Shown here in pieces: positions 33,770-46,737 of a DNA stretch of 64,000 nucleotides (its first letter is position 1; the number at the start of each line of letters is the position of its first letter). Source of the stretch: Karstenula rhodostoma CBS 690.94 (Eukaryota > Ascomycota > Dothideomycetes > Pleosporales > Didymosphaeriaceae); assembly GCA_010093485.1 (NCBI GenBank), contig MU001497.1:66181-130180 (forward strand), in the 5' to 3' direction. Below the pieces are notes generated by a model. It was given only the letters and a program-made list of their open reading frames with translations, ran no database searches and was not told the DNA's origin. The position numbers and the translations under genes are program-made.

Positions 33770-34277
33770 ACGTGGAGATGGGGTTTTGTAAACTATTGTG
33801 TGCATTTTGTGTATGAGTAGCCATTTGCGATCCATAGGTGCGGCTTGTGAATAGATAACCTGTATGGACTACCAAGGCTCAACTTTCTGCTGTACAGCTT
33901 TTACATGATAACAAAATTTGCGCGCGTGTGCATTTGGAAAAAGCTTACTCCATCCCCACAACACGGAATCCTACCAACTTACCATCTCTTCCCATTGCGC
34001 TTATCGGCTCCATTGCCCTGCTAGCCGCCCCCCCCGTTCCTCTCTACTAGCCATTCCTGTGTAACATCATATCCACACATAATTACTTGTTTGCAAGCCC
34101 AGGCGTGTGCATGAGGGTTGATCGCTTGGCTAAAACAATAGGAGACGAGTGCGATACGTTTTTACGGTGTGGGGAGGGTGATGTCTTAGGGAAAGAGTGA
34201 CCATGCAAGGAGCGATGATCCAAGAAGAAGCGATATTGTAAGGACAGATCGATGCTCTAAATAAGTTTCCCATTTTC
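33770..34277. other. Convergent intergenic region, nothing specific seen
   Basis: About 500 bp between the 3' ends of the bL28m and first HET genes, containing a homopolymer-rich stretch (CCGCCCCCCCCG near 34,026). No gene or RNA was recognised. Confidence 0.5.
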
Positions 34278-36296
34278 TTATATGAGAGTGAAATTCTCCT
34301 TGTCCACGGTTTGGAACATCTCTTCATCAACAATGAACGCAGCCCCTATGCGCTGATAAGCCTGCACGGGTCCATGAGCTTCCCGAACAAGAAGGGCAAG
34401 AAATATCGGCACAAGGCCTCGCGTAGGAGAATTACAGACCTCCTTCATGAGGAGCAAGCTCGTATAAACATGACGATCTTCCTCCAAGTCTTCATCGTCA
34501 TCGAGGACTACAAGACCGACGACTCTGAGCGTTTCGGGGTCAAGAAGATGATGAGCCACACCACCAATCAGCAAGTACTGCAAGGACGGGATTGAGTTAG
34601 GGGTTGTGAGTCCTGCAAATAACGGTAACTGAGTAGCTTCGCGCAGGGTGAGCTTGTCTTTCTTCATGACGATTTTGCTGACCTGACAGTTGACTACCAG
34701 CGTTGAAGGGTCCTTGGCTTCAACTGTCGAGCGTATAGTGATCCTATCCCGCGGCACCCTCTTGGGGACTAGCATGACACAAGGACCCTGCGTCGACGCC
34801 CAGGACCAACTGGGGAAGCACCACAACTCTTGAGGCCTCGTGGTGCGGCTCGCAACCCAGAACAACTGCTGGGGCATTTCTCCAGTCCACACGCCGCTAA
34901 CGTACTGGTCCTTTCGCCCGCGCTTCATTATGCGCGCTATCCCTTCCACAGCAGCAAGCTTGTCGGATAGGTATGTGAGCTTTCGCAGTGTATACTCGTC
35001 GATGATATCATCCCAGTCCCGTGCCGCGGTCCCCATCACCAGATGGCCGTCTTCGCACATCGCCCAGCCGTCCAACACACGGCAGGACCACATCATGCCT
35101 TTGTTGGTAAAGTGTACGAGGCGGCGTGCGAGTGCCCATTCCTGGAGTACCCACCCTCGTTCTCCTAGAGGTTCACGAACTGGCATCAATCTCACGGTAT
35201 GGCGTTTCGTGCTTAGCTGGATGTGCCCATGAGAGACTCCGTCTTCCCTCACGTAGGGTATTTCAATGAATGGCTCGGGTGAAATGCGCGTTAGGAAGCA
35301 ACCTTCACTTGAGTCACAGGCTCCCGAGGCTGCAATGACCAGGGCTGCGTCACTATATATCTGCCCCATACTCGGCGCCTCTGTGTTCCAGTCGTCCAAA
35401 TCATCTTGAATGATGCATAAGCTGTCGATCCAGAGATACTGTAGGTTGACTGCGCGTGCTATGGAAACAGCGTCTTGGAACGTTCTGGGTAGTTGCGAAA
35501 GCTGGATCCCTGCCAGGTGTTGGCTCAGCGTGCCCTTGGTAGTGCGAAGGGGTTGCTTTTCAGGAGGGCCCCAGCGGTAACTAAGCGTTGCGTAGTCGGC
35601 TCGGAGACCATGTGATTCTATGAGACATACGACCGCTACATCTTGATGAAAGCGAATATCGAGTATGCGAGTCGGTAGTTTCGGCTTAGTGGCTGCCGTG
35701 GTTCCCGTATCATTATACTGGCGGCACTTCTCGTGTCCAGAGGCGCATTCATTGAACCAGCCTGTAAGTTTCGATAACGTATCAGATGCTGGCGCTTCCA
35801 GGAGCGGTTTTGTACCAAAAACATCACCTGAAGTGGCTGCGAGGCTTCCTGATTATGGTTTAGATCTATCGAAATCAAGACGTGACGATGTTGTACCTAC
35901 GGCAGCTGTCACAGAGAAGTCTAAGCTAAATTCCTGTAAAAGGCCCAGCTGAGCAGTCAAAGCAATTTGCATTTGAAAGATCTGCAGACCGCTGTCGTCC
36001 GATGCATGACGAAACGCATTTCCGCCTTTTGCCTGGATCGATATACTCCGGGACTCCACCGGCCAAGTTTCGGACGCTCGTCGCGCTACATCTTCGCTGG
36101 GAAGACCTTGTTTGATAAAAGAACATAATTTGCAATCTTCATCAATGGAATACAGTTCGCGATAGTCGGTTCCAAGTTGAAAGCGCTGCACGAGCTGGGA
36201 CGAAGGTGCATCGCATGATGGGAACTCGAGACTCTGGTAGCGAGACTTGATGAACAATGTATTGACGATGGTCTGGCAGTTGGTGCAGAATTCCAT
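34278..36296 (-). CDS. HET-domain protein (heterokaryon incompatibility), 627 aa
   Basis: Two exons, 36,296-35,897 and 35,761-34,278, joined across a 135-bp intron (GTACAA...TTACAG) in phase 1. The ATG at 36,296 (MEFCTNC) is used; the frame upstream opens only with GTG. The N-terminus has the Cys-rich FCTNCQTIVN and CKLCSFI typical of HET-module proteins. Exon 2 begins GWFNECASGHEKC and contains the HET blocks LPTRILD, YATLSYRWG, LRTT, LPRTFQDAV, YLWIDSLCIIQDD and MGQIYSDAALVIAA, followed by RGWVLQEWALARRLVHF. Family members control nonself recognition and programmed cell death on hyphal fusion; the partner is unknown. Both halves read through cleanly, so the gene looks functional. Confidence 0.88.
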
Positions 36297-36616
36297 GGTA
36301 AACACGGGCTTTGAATGCTGTTACGCAACGCGTCCATGCTGTGGTGGGTTGTGCAAGAAAACGAAAATCACGGCTGCGCTTACATGCATGCGCCTCCTTA
36401 CCTGTTTGGTGGCTGATGCCTGATCTGATTCAGGCACCAGGTGGGTCCGAGTGTCAAAGCCCCTTCCAGAGATCGCGCTATCATGCTATTCGAACCCCCG
36501 ATCTCCTTCAATATGACCCACCAGGACACAACGCTGAACTTGTTCATGTTATCATCTATCGAATGGTTCAGGAATGAGTTCAGCGATGGGAAGTCATAAT
36601 ATGTGCTTCATTACAG

Positions 36617-38038
36617 CCCTACCTGTGGATGTCGTCTATTGTATCCTCGATTTTATCCCTTACGAATCGCACTTGCAAGAGAATCGCGGTATACTCTAGC
36701 GATATCTTAAAGCGCCATCAGGAAGCTTACAAGAAATACCGAGTTACATCAGACATTGAACCAACCACCATCCCGACCAGCGTATTCGGACGCGATGATC
36801 CACTACTTGCGTGGCATGTCCGCTCAATCGAGATCTGGTATGAGCGCAGGAGCTAGGTAGATTGGAAGGGGCTCGATTTCGACCAGAGTTGGCATGAGGA
36901 GAATAGCCCCACAGTGTGCCGTGGAAGTGGCACGATGATGAGATTGATGAATACCTAGAAGTTCTTGAAGACCATTTCCCTACGATGGTTGAAGTTGGCG
37001 AACCGGGTTCTCAATCGGAAGCCCGTGGGCAATTTGCAGATGGTGTCGACGGTATCCTGAAAGGATTTCTAATCGCGTATTGCCCTAGACTGAGGAACAT
37101 CACGTTCGTGAAAACGGATCGTAATGGCTGTTCCACGCTCGAATGGCTTTGAACAATGATTCAGGGCAGCAAATTGCACAAGAGCCATTGGCCTCTTAGT
37201 CTCGGTCGCATTGAAAGCGTTACCGTCGGCGTCGACTCAGGTACATGGATGTCAGAAAGACGCGCCGAGACAGGCACGTCCATGGAAACTATCTCCATTC
37301 TACTTCAGCTGCCTCGCATAACCTCGATATACTATAACGAAATCCAACCCCCAGACCAAGACGAACAAGTGGACTTTTCGGCGATGATGCCCCCCGCATT
37401 CCTCCACAGTGAAGCATATATTCCTAGACGGCTGCGGTAACATGCCGTACGCCTTCCAGTACGCACTTACTGCTACCCCGCGCTCTCTCGAAACTTTCAC
37501 GCTGCGTGCCGGTTTCCATCAGCATTCTCGCATAGATGATGCCGATCTGATCGTATTAGGTCTCAGTAACGATCAAGCTGGTTCTTTACATACCTGGATG
37601 TTCAATGGTCTATATACAGGGCAGACGATCCAGGGGCACGGATGCTCCATCTATCGTAACGAAGAGCTCGAGAGAGCTATCAATCTCAAGACTGTGGCTA
37701 TCAATATTTCGGATTTAGAGCCGGACTGCCATGATTGCGCGTCTGATGAAAACGATGAACATACGACCGAAGAAGAATCTCGCGCGTACTTTATCAAGTA
37801 CTTCCGCAAAGCCGCATTCCCTCCCCTTATCGAGAGGATCGTGTTTTGGGGCTTGGTCAACGAGTCCCACGTCACCAAATGCAAAGGGAAATTTCTCGAG
37901 TGGCTCGAAGATGCACTCATAGATGTCGTACAGTCGCCGCCCTCGATAGAAGAAGTGGACGACCCATCGATGGATGGAGGAAGTGGACGAAAATCATCAA
38001 GAGGAATACGACGAGCGTTCAGATGCTACAGAGTCTGA
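36617..38038 (+). pseudogene. F-box protein pseudogene
   Basis: An F-box-like start, LPVDVVYCILDFIPYESHL, is followed by a frame change into TCKRIAVYSSDILKRHQEAY. The natural continuation seems to have lost a few residues between the two, i.e. a small deletion with frameshift. In-frame stops follow after SIEIWYERRS (36,854) and after CSTLEWL (37,150). The reading continues in another frame from about 37,408 (VKHIFLDGCGNMPYAFQYAL) to 38,038. The body, with WHVRSIEIWYE and LPRITSIYYNE, resembles the leucine-rich-like region of fungal F-box proteins. With at least two frame changes and two stops it cannot make the full protein. Confidence 0.65.
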
Positions 38039-38779
38039 ATCTGGTCCTACTAAGCCTGGTTGGTGAAATCTTAAAGCCGTCTACATGATGGATAGGCGCG
38101 CCGCTGTACAGCTGGAAGCATAGAACATCGCCAGTCTTTCGGTTTCAGGCTGGGCCTACGGATAACGCTGTCCAGTACAACATTATTTCCTACGTGGAGG
38201 TGCTAATTATTCGAGCGACAGTCCTCGCGAACAAATATCTTTCCTGCATGATCCACGCCGAAACAGGACAATTCGATGATACAAAGCGTAGCCTACAAGT
38301 ATGGATCATGATTGAAGGGTGTTCCAACATGTAACATTTGCTGGTCTGGATTAAATCCGATTCTCTGTGCGGACTCGACAATGAACTATTCTTCCCAGCT
38401 TCTTTCGTACGTGATGTTTTCCCTTCGTCCGAGCGGGCTCATATCACCCCACACTACTCGAACACTATCCTGGACCTCTCCCCATGAGCTCATTGCTTTT
38501 CGGGTCGTCAGCGGGTTAGCGTCAGGATGATGGATTGAGCGAGTGTGGTTTTGTGTTTGTGTCTGCTCAAGAGTCAAGGTTGGACAGGGGTTTGGCTAGG
38601 TGCAGCCTTAGTAATAGATCGACCAGAAAAGACGACATTTATGGGACAGGACGTGTGGCCAAGACGACAGATGCGCGGAGCTCATGAACTACGCTACACT
38701 GAGTTTCCAACATAATGTCTATATCTATTTACGATCGCCGGCTGGGTCATGCAGCTCTCCAACAGAGTTCGCAACACTT
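38039..38779. other. Intergenic region, no gene seen
   Basis: About 740 bp between the F-box pseudogene and the PTH11-like receptor. Only short, unconvincing frames are present. Confidence 0.45.
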
Positions 38780-40142
38780 TTAATCAACCTTTGGGTCCTC
38801 TTTTTTGTCTCTTGTCTGCTTTATGTTGGTCTGACTGCTGTAAGATCCATCATCCAGCTCAATATCGCTATCCGCTCTCTCCCACCCATGTTTGTGACCT
38901 CGACCATGCGTGCTTGTCCGTACCCTGCTGAGTGACTTGATTTGTCCGTTTGATCCCGGTCCGTAGTTGTTGCTTCGGCTTTCAGATAGACTGGTTGACT
39001 TAAGTCTGAGAACGCCACCGAAAAGAGGCTTGAGTGAAGATGCGCATGCGGCAATGATTCCCAGTTTCACCTGGATGAATCCCCAGAACTGGATATCGTT
39101 CGTACTATCACTGAGTTAGTGGCCCTATGTGTTGACGCAAAGTTACTAGCGTCGCACAATGACTGATCGGGATCACCCCTCTTTGTGTTCTGCATGACGG
39201 TTTTGATAATACCAGCCACAACGGCCCTTGGCTACAGTCAGACTTGTCCGAAATTGCGAGCCTCTCGTGTTCGAGAAAATGGAAGCTTACACGTATCCCA
39301 AGCTCAATATGCAGATGAGATAGATGCGGGTTTTGCGCTTCATGTGCAAGCCCAGGATGACGGGCACAGGGACTGTCGCGAAGCAGATATCGGTGAATAT
39401 GTTGCAGGCTTTGTATCCTCAGTCAGTCCATGGTAAGCCTTCGCTATGTCTTCGAAGAGGGGAAAACCAGAATTGGCTTACTTGTGTTTATCAGCGCGAA
39501 CCCCTTGTGCGTTTTCGTAGGAAGGCATTTCGCTTTGAGGCCCTTATTCCAGAATCCAGCCACGGGTTTGCAAACCGCAGCCCATTCGCCCCACGAGATG
39601 ACTGTGTACAAACAGACGAAAGCTGTCGAAGTCTTAGCGGCGCTATCTTCAGGTGTGTGTGCTTCCGCAACGCAAATACAGCGTTTTACCGATGAGCCCC
39701 CAAATTACTCTGGTGTACAGCGGAGGGGTACCGAGGCGGAGGAGCGTGCATCCGATTGATAGCTTGAGAAGCGACATGCCTCCAATCGTCGAGACGATGG
39801 CTTGTATGAAAGTCACCTTCAGATACTCATGGTAATCTGCTTTCTCGAGTATATCTGTGTGGTGGCCCAGGCCGTGCTGTGCCGCGAGAATATATGTCAC
39901 CATGCCCCCAAGTAAGACACAGGCCTGCGAGCGCGGTCAGGTTAGGCGTCGATCAAGATGAGAATTGCAGTGTTACATACCGTGGAGGCCAACATCAAGG
40001 CATCATCTGTACCAAACGCTTTCGCGATGATGATTCTGGCATACGTGCGCATGCCAACGAAGAGCAGAGCAACGACATGGAAAGCTGCCGTGACGCCGAG
40101 GAGGTAGCCCAAATTGCTTTCTGCGCCACGCGCCGGGTCCAT
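38780..40142 (-). CDS. PTH11-like / rhodopsin-domain seven-helix membrane protein
   Basis: Family: fungal integral membrane proteins with the rhodopsin-like domain shared with Pth11. Start ATG at 40,142 (MDPARGAESNLGYLLG). Inferred exons are 40,142-39,981, 39,924-39,690, 39,622-39,482, 39,408-39,291, 39,226 to about 39,165, and a last exon ending at 38,780. Visible hallmarks: RTYARIIIAKAFGTDDALML, GLGHHTDI, IGGMSLLKLSIGCTLLR, CKPVAGFWNKGLKAKCLP, CNIFTDICFATVPVPVILGL, VVAGIIKTV and WGFIQVKLGIIAACASSLKP. The hydrophilic tail is Ser/Lys-rich. The first four splice junctions keep frame. The last one (after MQNTKRG) could not be resolved, so a lesion there is possible. Confidence 0.65.
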
Positions 40143-41425
40143 ATTTTTGGGCGCTATGGCGATGGGAAACGGCAAGAAATCGAAATATAGTCGGGTGGAG
40201 GATTTCTGGTACTATACATAAAGGATCTTTCCAGACCAAGGATTCATGGTGTTTCATCTTCCTTCCGACTTTCACATGCAGCATGATGAACTCATCTGTT
40301 TGAGAATGGAACTCGGTAAAGACTTCGCAATCAATCAGTGATCTCGTTTTTTGATCCTCTCAACCAACTCTCTTTGAAAAAAGACCAGCTATGGGCTTTG
40401 CGTTCCTGGGTTCGCGAACACTCCGATGCACAGGTTTTAGCTGTAAGCAACTTACACAACATTAAAGCGGAGCCTTTGTATGACCCGCCGCATCCGCGTC
40501 CGCTTCAGGTCGGGATAAAACGCTCCGGAATTTAAAATGCACTAATCAACGTTGAAATGGCGGCCCGGCGGCACGGTCAGAGGGTTATTCGATCGGCGTT
40601 TGCTGGGTTCATCCTACCCAAATGAATCTGCCAACGAACTCGCTCAAAACTCGAACGCTTGCGAAACTACAACCACGAGAATAATATTCAAGCATCCTAT
40701 CATAGAGTTTTGCATTTCCTGGCTGACCACGCATTAAGGGACCTGTAAATCACAATGCATATACACCCTCCTGGGAGATTCGGGTGCGTAGCATGGTTTG
40801 GGTGATTAGACCTTTTTGTGGTCTTTTACAAGGAGAGAATCCCTGCCACACTAGGCACCCGAACAGGTGTATTGTTACTTGGACCCGTTTTACAAGTGAT
40901 ATCGTATCCTTACCAGGTCGTTTCTCAGTAGCTCAGTCGAGCAATGTAAACCTCTACTCTATAAAATCTAAATGTCTGCTAACAACCCATTGAGCTCTTG
41001 AAACGCTAACCTGCACCGAACGTACGATTTTCCCCACAACCTCCCCCCAGTCGTTCCTTTGGTGTTCCTACAAATGACGACCAACCGAAGACCCATGTAC
41101 TGTACATCCGGACCGCGACAGCCGCCTTAACGCCCGTCTTGGCACAAGGGGCGTCTCAATATAACCTTCTATAGACGGTTAAGCAATGGATCGCGGGACA
41201 TAACCGCGTAATTCTATCAAATCCTTCAATATGGTCCCGTACCCGCTTCTAAATGGCTATCTTCAAACAGGCTCCGCTGACCACGATCTTATTCCTATCA
41301 GGAATAAATCCCTGCATGAATCAGCTGCAGTCGTTCCAGGATATATATAACCGCCAACTTGGATCAGCAAATCTTGTTCTCATACGCCGCCAACCCCTGA
41401 CCGTACCGAGTACCTCCACGTGAAG
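40143..41425. other. Intergenic region, mostly empty; promoter of the tyrosinase at the right
   Basis: About 1.3 kb without credible coding. Its last 100 bp contain a TATA-like box, listed separately. Confidence 0.5.
41341..41350 (+). promoter_or_regulatory. TATA-like box upstream of the tyrosinase gene
   Basis: ATATATATAA lies 76 bp before the ATG at 41,426 in an otherwise mixed-composition region. The position suits a TATA box, but it is unproven. Confidence 0.4.
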
Positions 41426-42825
41426 ATGCGCATGTTTCACGCTGTAGCCGCCGTGCAGCTGCTCGCTGCTCGGCTCATGGTTGCCCTTCCTATCGATTCG
41501 GCGAATACCCCGGCCATAGAGATATACCCAACGGCCGACCCACTGGACGCTCTGGCCTAACTACAGCACCTAGCGACTGATACGCTCGCGCAGAACGAGG
41601 CGGTTACTAAGAGGGCTCCGAAGGGTTGCTCGTTGTCAAATACGGCGGTGCGCAAAGACTGGTGAGTTGATCAGGCGCACAGTTTTGCTTTTTTGACCTT
41701 GCAAAGGGAGTACATGAGCAATACCGAGCGCAAGGCCTACATCAGTGCTGTGCAGTGTCTCCAGAAATTGCCATCCAAGTCGGACCCGACATGGGCTCCC
41801 GCAGCCAAGACTCGGTACGATGACTTCGTTGCCATCCACGTGAACCAGACCATGTACATCCATAGCAACGGTCTGTTCCTCACGTGGGACCGGTACTTTG
41901 TCTGGGCGTACGAGCAAGCCCTACGTAACGAATGTGGCTACAAGGGCTACCAGCCGGTACGTCTCATCGCGGGCCCTTCTTCTGGAACAGAGCTAGCTTC
42001 CCGGGCTCCCCAGCTCAATAGACTCCCTTCTTCTGGCCCTGTATCCACCTGACATTCCCCAGTACTGGAACTGGTTCGCCCACACCGACAATATCTACAA
42101 GTCACCTGTATTCGATGGCAGCGACACCAGTCTTGGCGGAGACGGCGAATTCTTCTCGCACAATGGAAGTCTCGCCGGTGCTCGGACAATCGTCATACCA
42201 TCGGGACAAGGTGGAAGATGTATCAAGAGCGGCCCTTTCAAGAAGTACGACTTCCCCATGGTGTGATCTCGCAGACAACTGACCTCTCCACAGCACGCAA
42301 GCGAACATTGGCCCCATCTCACCGGGGATGCAAGGTTTCACTGACCTAGTCCCCGACATCACGGTGCAGAACCACCGCTGCGTGCGCCGCGACCTCAGCA
42401 CCTACATCCCGAAGAAGTGGTTCACGACGGCCAACCTCTTGAACGTGACCATCGGCGCCGGTTCCACGACACACAAGCTGTTCTGGACCGAGATCCAGGG
42501 CCGTTACCCAGATGGGTTTTTGGGCATGCATACCTCCGGCCACTACACCATGGGCAGCGACGCAACGGATCTCTACTCGTCTGTCAACGACCCCGCCTTC
42601 TGGCTCCACCACGCTATGCTCGACCGCACCTACTGGATCTGGCAGACGCTCTACCCGTCCGAGGCGAACAAGGTCGCGGGCACCTTGACGCTGCAGAACA
42701 GGCCTCCCACTCGTGACGCCACCGTCGACGAGCCTCTGGACTTGGGCGTGAATGGCGATACAAGGCTGATCAAGGATATGTTCGATACCTTTGGGGGTAC
42801 CCCTTTGTGCTATATTTACGCGTAA
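41426..42825 (+). pseudogene. Tyrosinase / polyphenol oxidase with premature stop and altered copper ligand
   Basis: Four exons fit in frame: 41,426-41,661, 41,707-41,956, 42,063-42,244 and 42,294-42,825 (399 codons plus stop). The N-terminus is signal-peptide-like (FHAVAAVQLLAARLMVALP). The tyrosinase core is unmistakable: AIHVNQTMYIHSNGLFLTWD for copper site A, ECGYKGYQPYWNW, then GMHTSGHYTMGS and PAFWLHHAMLDR for copper site B. Two defects stand out. Codon 45 is TAA (41,558-41,560) where the frame otherwise runs on, explicable as CAA to TAA. The third copper-A His of the W-H-R motif is Asp (GAC at 41,888-41,890). Copper-B histidines are intact. Probably non-functional as a tyrosinase, unless splicing avoids the stop and the Asp is tolerated. 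Confidence 0.75.
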
Positions 42826-42936
42826 GCAGGCGCGATGACTCCAATCGTTAAGCATAGCACCAGATAGTAGCATATAGTGTTTAATATCCAAAGCCACATC
42901 TCGTCTCGTACTTTTCATTTCTCCACCCTACATATA

Positions 42937-43675
42937 CTACCACGGCAGCTCCTCCCCACTCCGATGCCACCACCTCCCACTCTCCTGCACCCCCTTCACC
43001 CTCAACACGCGCCACAGATCCCCCACCGCCTCATCCGCCTCCACCGCCTGACTCCCCACTCCCTCCTCCCCCACCGTCATCCCCGTCCTCACAATCCCCG
43101 GATGCAGCAACACAACCGCGACGCCCTTCCCCCTCAAATCTACCGCCAGGCTCTTGAACACCGCATTCACCGCCGCCTTACTCGCACGATACGCATACTG
43201 CCCACCACTCGCATTATCGCCGATACTCCCCATCCTACTACTCATAACGGCGACTTTGGGCTCCGTGGCGAGCAAGAGGTACGGCAGGAGTGCCTGGGTG
43301 AGCAGCAACGGGCCGTAGGTGTTTACGGCGAAGGTGTGCTCGAGGGTGTGCAGGGTGAGGGTGTCGAGGGCGTCTTTTTGGGGGGATGCCATGACGCCTG
43401 CGATGTTGAGGAGGAGGTCGATGGGGCGGCGGCCGAGGGCGGATTTGAAGGTTGTGATGGAGGTTGGGGAGGTTACGTCGAGGTGGTGGGTTTCGCAGGC
43501 TAGGGAGGCGATGGGGCCGGTGGTGGTGAGGTCGGCGGCGATGACGGTGTAGCCCTGCATGTGGTTAGGGGGGATGGTACGGCGGGGTGGGGGGCTTGCT
43601 CGCCTCGTTGATGAGGAGTTTCGCGAAGGCGTGGCCGATGCCGGAATTGGCGCCTGTTACTACTGCGAGGGGCAT
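42937..43675 (-). CDS. Short-chain dehydrogenase/reductase (SDR), 229 aa
   Basis: NAD(P)-dependent oxidoreductase with a classical Rossmann fold. Exon 1 (43,675-43,604) gives MPLAVVTGANSGIGHAFAKL with the cofactor motif TGxxxGIG. Exon 2 (43,554-42,937) continues GYTVIAADL, LDV, LLLNIAGVM (NAG-like), MSSRMGSI (catalytic Ser region), YAYRASKAA (YxxxK) and HPGIVRT. The two exons join in phase 0 only through a 49-bp intron with a GC donor (GAG|GCGAGC) and an ATGCAG acceptor containing a CTAAC branch site. It is convergent with the tyrosinase. The substrate is unknown. Confidence 0.82.
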
Positions 43676-44251
43676 GCTTGTGTTATGTTGGAATTATATT
43701 GGGTTTGGAAGGTCGACACAAGCTTTTGTGGTGGGAGAAGGTCGTGTAAGTGTGGGTATCCGCGTGTATGACGTTCTCTTACACCACGATGAGGGGTCCC
43801 ACCATTTGCTAGTGTTCAGGGCCGTCCCGCCGCTAGCGTCCGCCTACCAACCGATTAGCGGTACTGTCTCAAACTTTATTTACTCTTCGTTCATAACAAG
43901 GTACAGGGTTTGAGTAGTGGATCGAAACTGAGGTTGCAGTAGTGATCAGATTATGCAATCTAATTAACCATCTTCGCATCTTACTGGGGCAGAATTTCGC
44001 AGGCTGGCGGGCTGGAGCTGTGCGAGCTGCCAGGAAAACGTCTATAAAAACAGCACAGAGCACACAATAAGTGACAATGTTCATGGGTGGGCTCTTGATG
44101 GACCCGGAACTAATCCTGGAGGGTAGTCTAGCCATTGTATGACTCCATCTGAGAGAATGTTCTTTACTTTGCACATCGGAGACATATTTTATATCCATTT
44201 ATTCCATCTAACGCCTACCCTCACGCAACCCTTCGAACTTATCTTTCCCGA
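43676..44251. other. Intergenic region, nothing specific seen
   Basis: 576 bp between the SDR start and the 3' end of the GH30 gene. It presumably holds the SDR promoter. Confidence 0.45.
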
Positions 44252-45953
<1,702 letters not shown>

Positions 45954-46737
45954 GGTGTGCAGGCGGCTGAACACTGTCGCAAGTCAAGGCAAAAGCTAGA
46001 TCTACTGTGGTCTTGTGCATATTATAGAACAATTGATGTTGTGGGGCCTACTGGGCTCGTATCCGCTTGTGACGGGTCCTTTGATCTAGGCAGATGAAGA
46101 CGTCTAAAAGTGCACCCGGTAGTGCACGAGAACCGAAACACGAACCTCATTACTCTGAATAGATCACTCTCGAATGTGTAGAAGGTGAGCCAAGATCTGA
46201 GAATAGCCTACCCCACAACTCCTTTATACCGAGAGCGCAGTGTAGCACTTTAGCCGCAGGGTAATCCAGGGTTGCTGAGCAGCACATGCGTTCTCCCATG
46301 CGGCGGTGGGCGGGTGGGACACATGGTGGGGTTGTTATTCGTGGGTTTTTAGGTTTGGCGTAATTTGCTGAATGACGGTGTAACCGCGGTATGTAGATCT
46401 ATTGTATGAGAATCACTACGCATAGCAGAAAAGAAAGCACGATACTTGGCCTCTGACGTGGTGACTATAAGAGCTGGAGATATCAGACACACGACGTGAA
46501 GTCCGGTGCATGCACAGTATAAGGCGAGCCTGGGGCGAGCCTGGACGTTAGCCGGCGGAAAATAGCAAAGACATACCATCACTGACGTGGGCTCGGGCCT
46601 ACTCTGAAGATCGGATTTTCATTAATACATGCTTGCCTGTACATGCTTAGAAGCAACTGACCTTAGAAACGCCGACTCCAATGCGCACTCTCCAACTGGC
46701 TAGTCCTGTGTGCCGGTCGACGATGTTGTGGCAGCGT
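45954..46737. other. Intergenic region, nothing specific seen
   Basis: About 780 bp upstream of the GH30 gene and downstream of the Snu66 gene. No coding or repeat was recognised. Confidence 0.45.

Noticed and set aside
36430..36510. Possible tRNA T-arm (GGGTTCGAATAG on the minus strand)
   Set aside because: No complementary T-stem, acceptor stem or anticodon arm can be built around it.
42877..43503. 208-codon plus-strand frame rich in Pro/His/Arg
   Set aside because: Antisense shadow of the SDR exon.
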